Shown in pieces: positions 63,938 through 64,000 of a stretch of DNA of 64,000 nucleotides. The notes beneath the pieces were generated by a model. The model did no database searches. It saw only the letters and a program-made list of their open reading frames with translations, and was not told where the DNA came from. The first letter of the stretch is position 1. Every line of letters starts with the position of its first letter. The stretch is from an uncultured Gammaproteobacteria bacterium (GTDB lineage Bacteria; Pseudomonadota; Gammaproteobacteria; HK1): contig OY282353.1 in assembly GCA_958295465.1 (NCBI GenBank), forward strand, positions 2,347,001 to 2,411,000. The letters run 5' to 3'. A program made the translations under genes and the position numbers.

Positions 63938-64000
63938 CGTCAGAACAGTTCTTCGGCCACCGTCTCGGCGCCCGATCCGCCCTCGGATACACGTTCCGCG

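Noticed and set aside
63940..64000. Possible C-terminal end of a minus-strand gene entering from the right edge (reads ...ETVAEELF then stop)
   Set aside because: Only about 20 residues are visible with no family signal; it cannot be supported as a gene from this window.

Overview
The window is GC-rich proteobacterial chromosomal DNA. A complete set of periplasmic thiosulfate-oxidation genes (soxX, soxY, soxZ, soxA, soxK, soxB plus a second, divergent soxY/soxZ pair), a YeeE/YedE sulfur transporter, a SauS-like acylating dehydrogenase, isocitrate lyase and an aerobic CO-dehydrogenase-type (molybdenum hydroxylase) cluster point to a sulfur-oxidising, probably gammaproteobacterial chemolithotroph or mixotroph. 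This is inferred from gene content; no rRNA or tRNA was seen. The density of insertion sequences, broken genes and toxin-antitoxin-like pairs suggests a genome undergoing rearrangement, as often seen in host-associated lineages.

Positions 1-26602 are a rearranged block. A segment carrying the end of a cox-type large subunit, the FAD subunit and the start of an AAA ATPase gene occurs at 1-2227 and again at 23537-25763, as near-identical direct repeats 23,536 bp apart. A third FAD-subunit copy (25776-26602) is fused to the truncated ATPase at an 8-bp microhomology and carries a 4-bp frameshifting deletion. Between the repeats lies a minus-strand defence operon (18177 down to 3320) whose first two genes look like drmA and drmB of DISARM. 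They are followed by an SF1 helicase, an unknown 531-aa protein and a NERD-domain helicase. Three unrelated insertion sequences have each broken one gene: IS66 in drmA (8-bp duplication), IS4-type in drmB (9-bp) and IS1182-type in the unknown gene (2-bp). Removing each element with one duplication restores the reading frame exactly. Upstream are DUF4160/DUF2442 genes, a broken amidase gene, a HicBA-like pair and a GNAT gene.

Positions 26729-35678 hold an unrelated gene that separates the cox FAD subunit from the cox iron-sulfur subunit (fused to a CoxG domain), a graveyard of gene remnants (29356-30320 and 34979-35600), a phosphatase/glycosyltransferase/deacetylase group, birA, and an unusual pair made of a two-helix membrane protein and a 33-residue proline-rich peptide.

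Positions 35679-42199 are a minus-strand dipeptide/oligopeptide-type ABC transporter operon (ATPases, then binding protein, then permeases) ending with a haloacid-dehalogenase-type hydrolase. From a shared intergenic region, isocitrate lyase runs the other way, followed by the SauS-like dehydrogenase, the YeeE/YedE transporter, a secreted beta-propeller, soxY-like, soxB, soxZ-like, a cytochrome c, a DUF302 protein, a SCO protein and a DUF255 thioredoxin-like protein. A second IS1182-type copy (52528-54106) has cut the signal peptide start off the SCO gene. Ribulose-phosphate epimerase converges on a minus-strand soxX-soxY-soxZ-soxA-soxK operon. The window ends with a 67-aa conserved small protein, a 2Fe-2S flavin reductase and priA.

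Functionally, the right half describes sulfur-compound oxidation: SoxYZ carries sulfur intermediates, SoxXA and SoxB act on them, and cytochromes and SCO/thioredoxin-like proteins support periplasmic electron transfer and metal or thiol handling. Carbon metabolism through the glyoxylate shunt lies alongside. The left half is accessory DNA.
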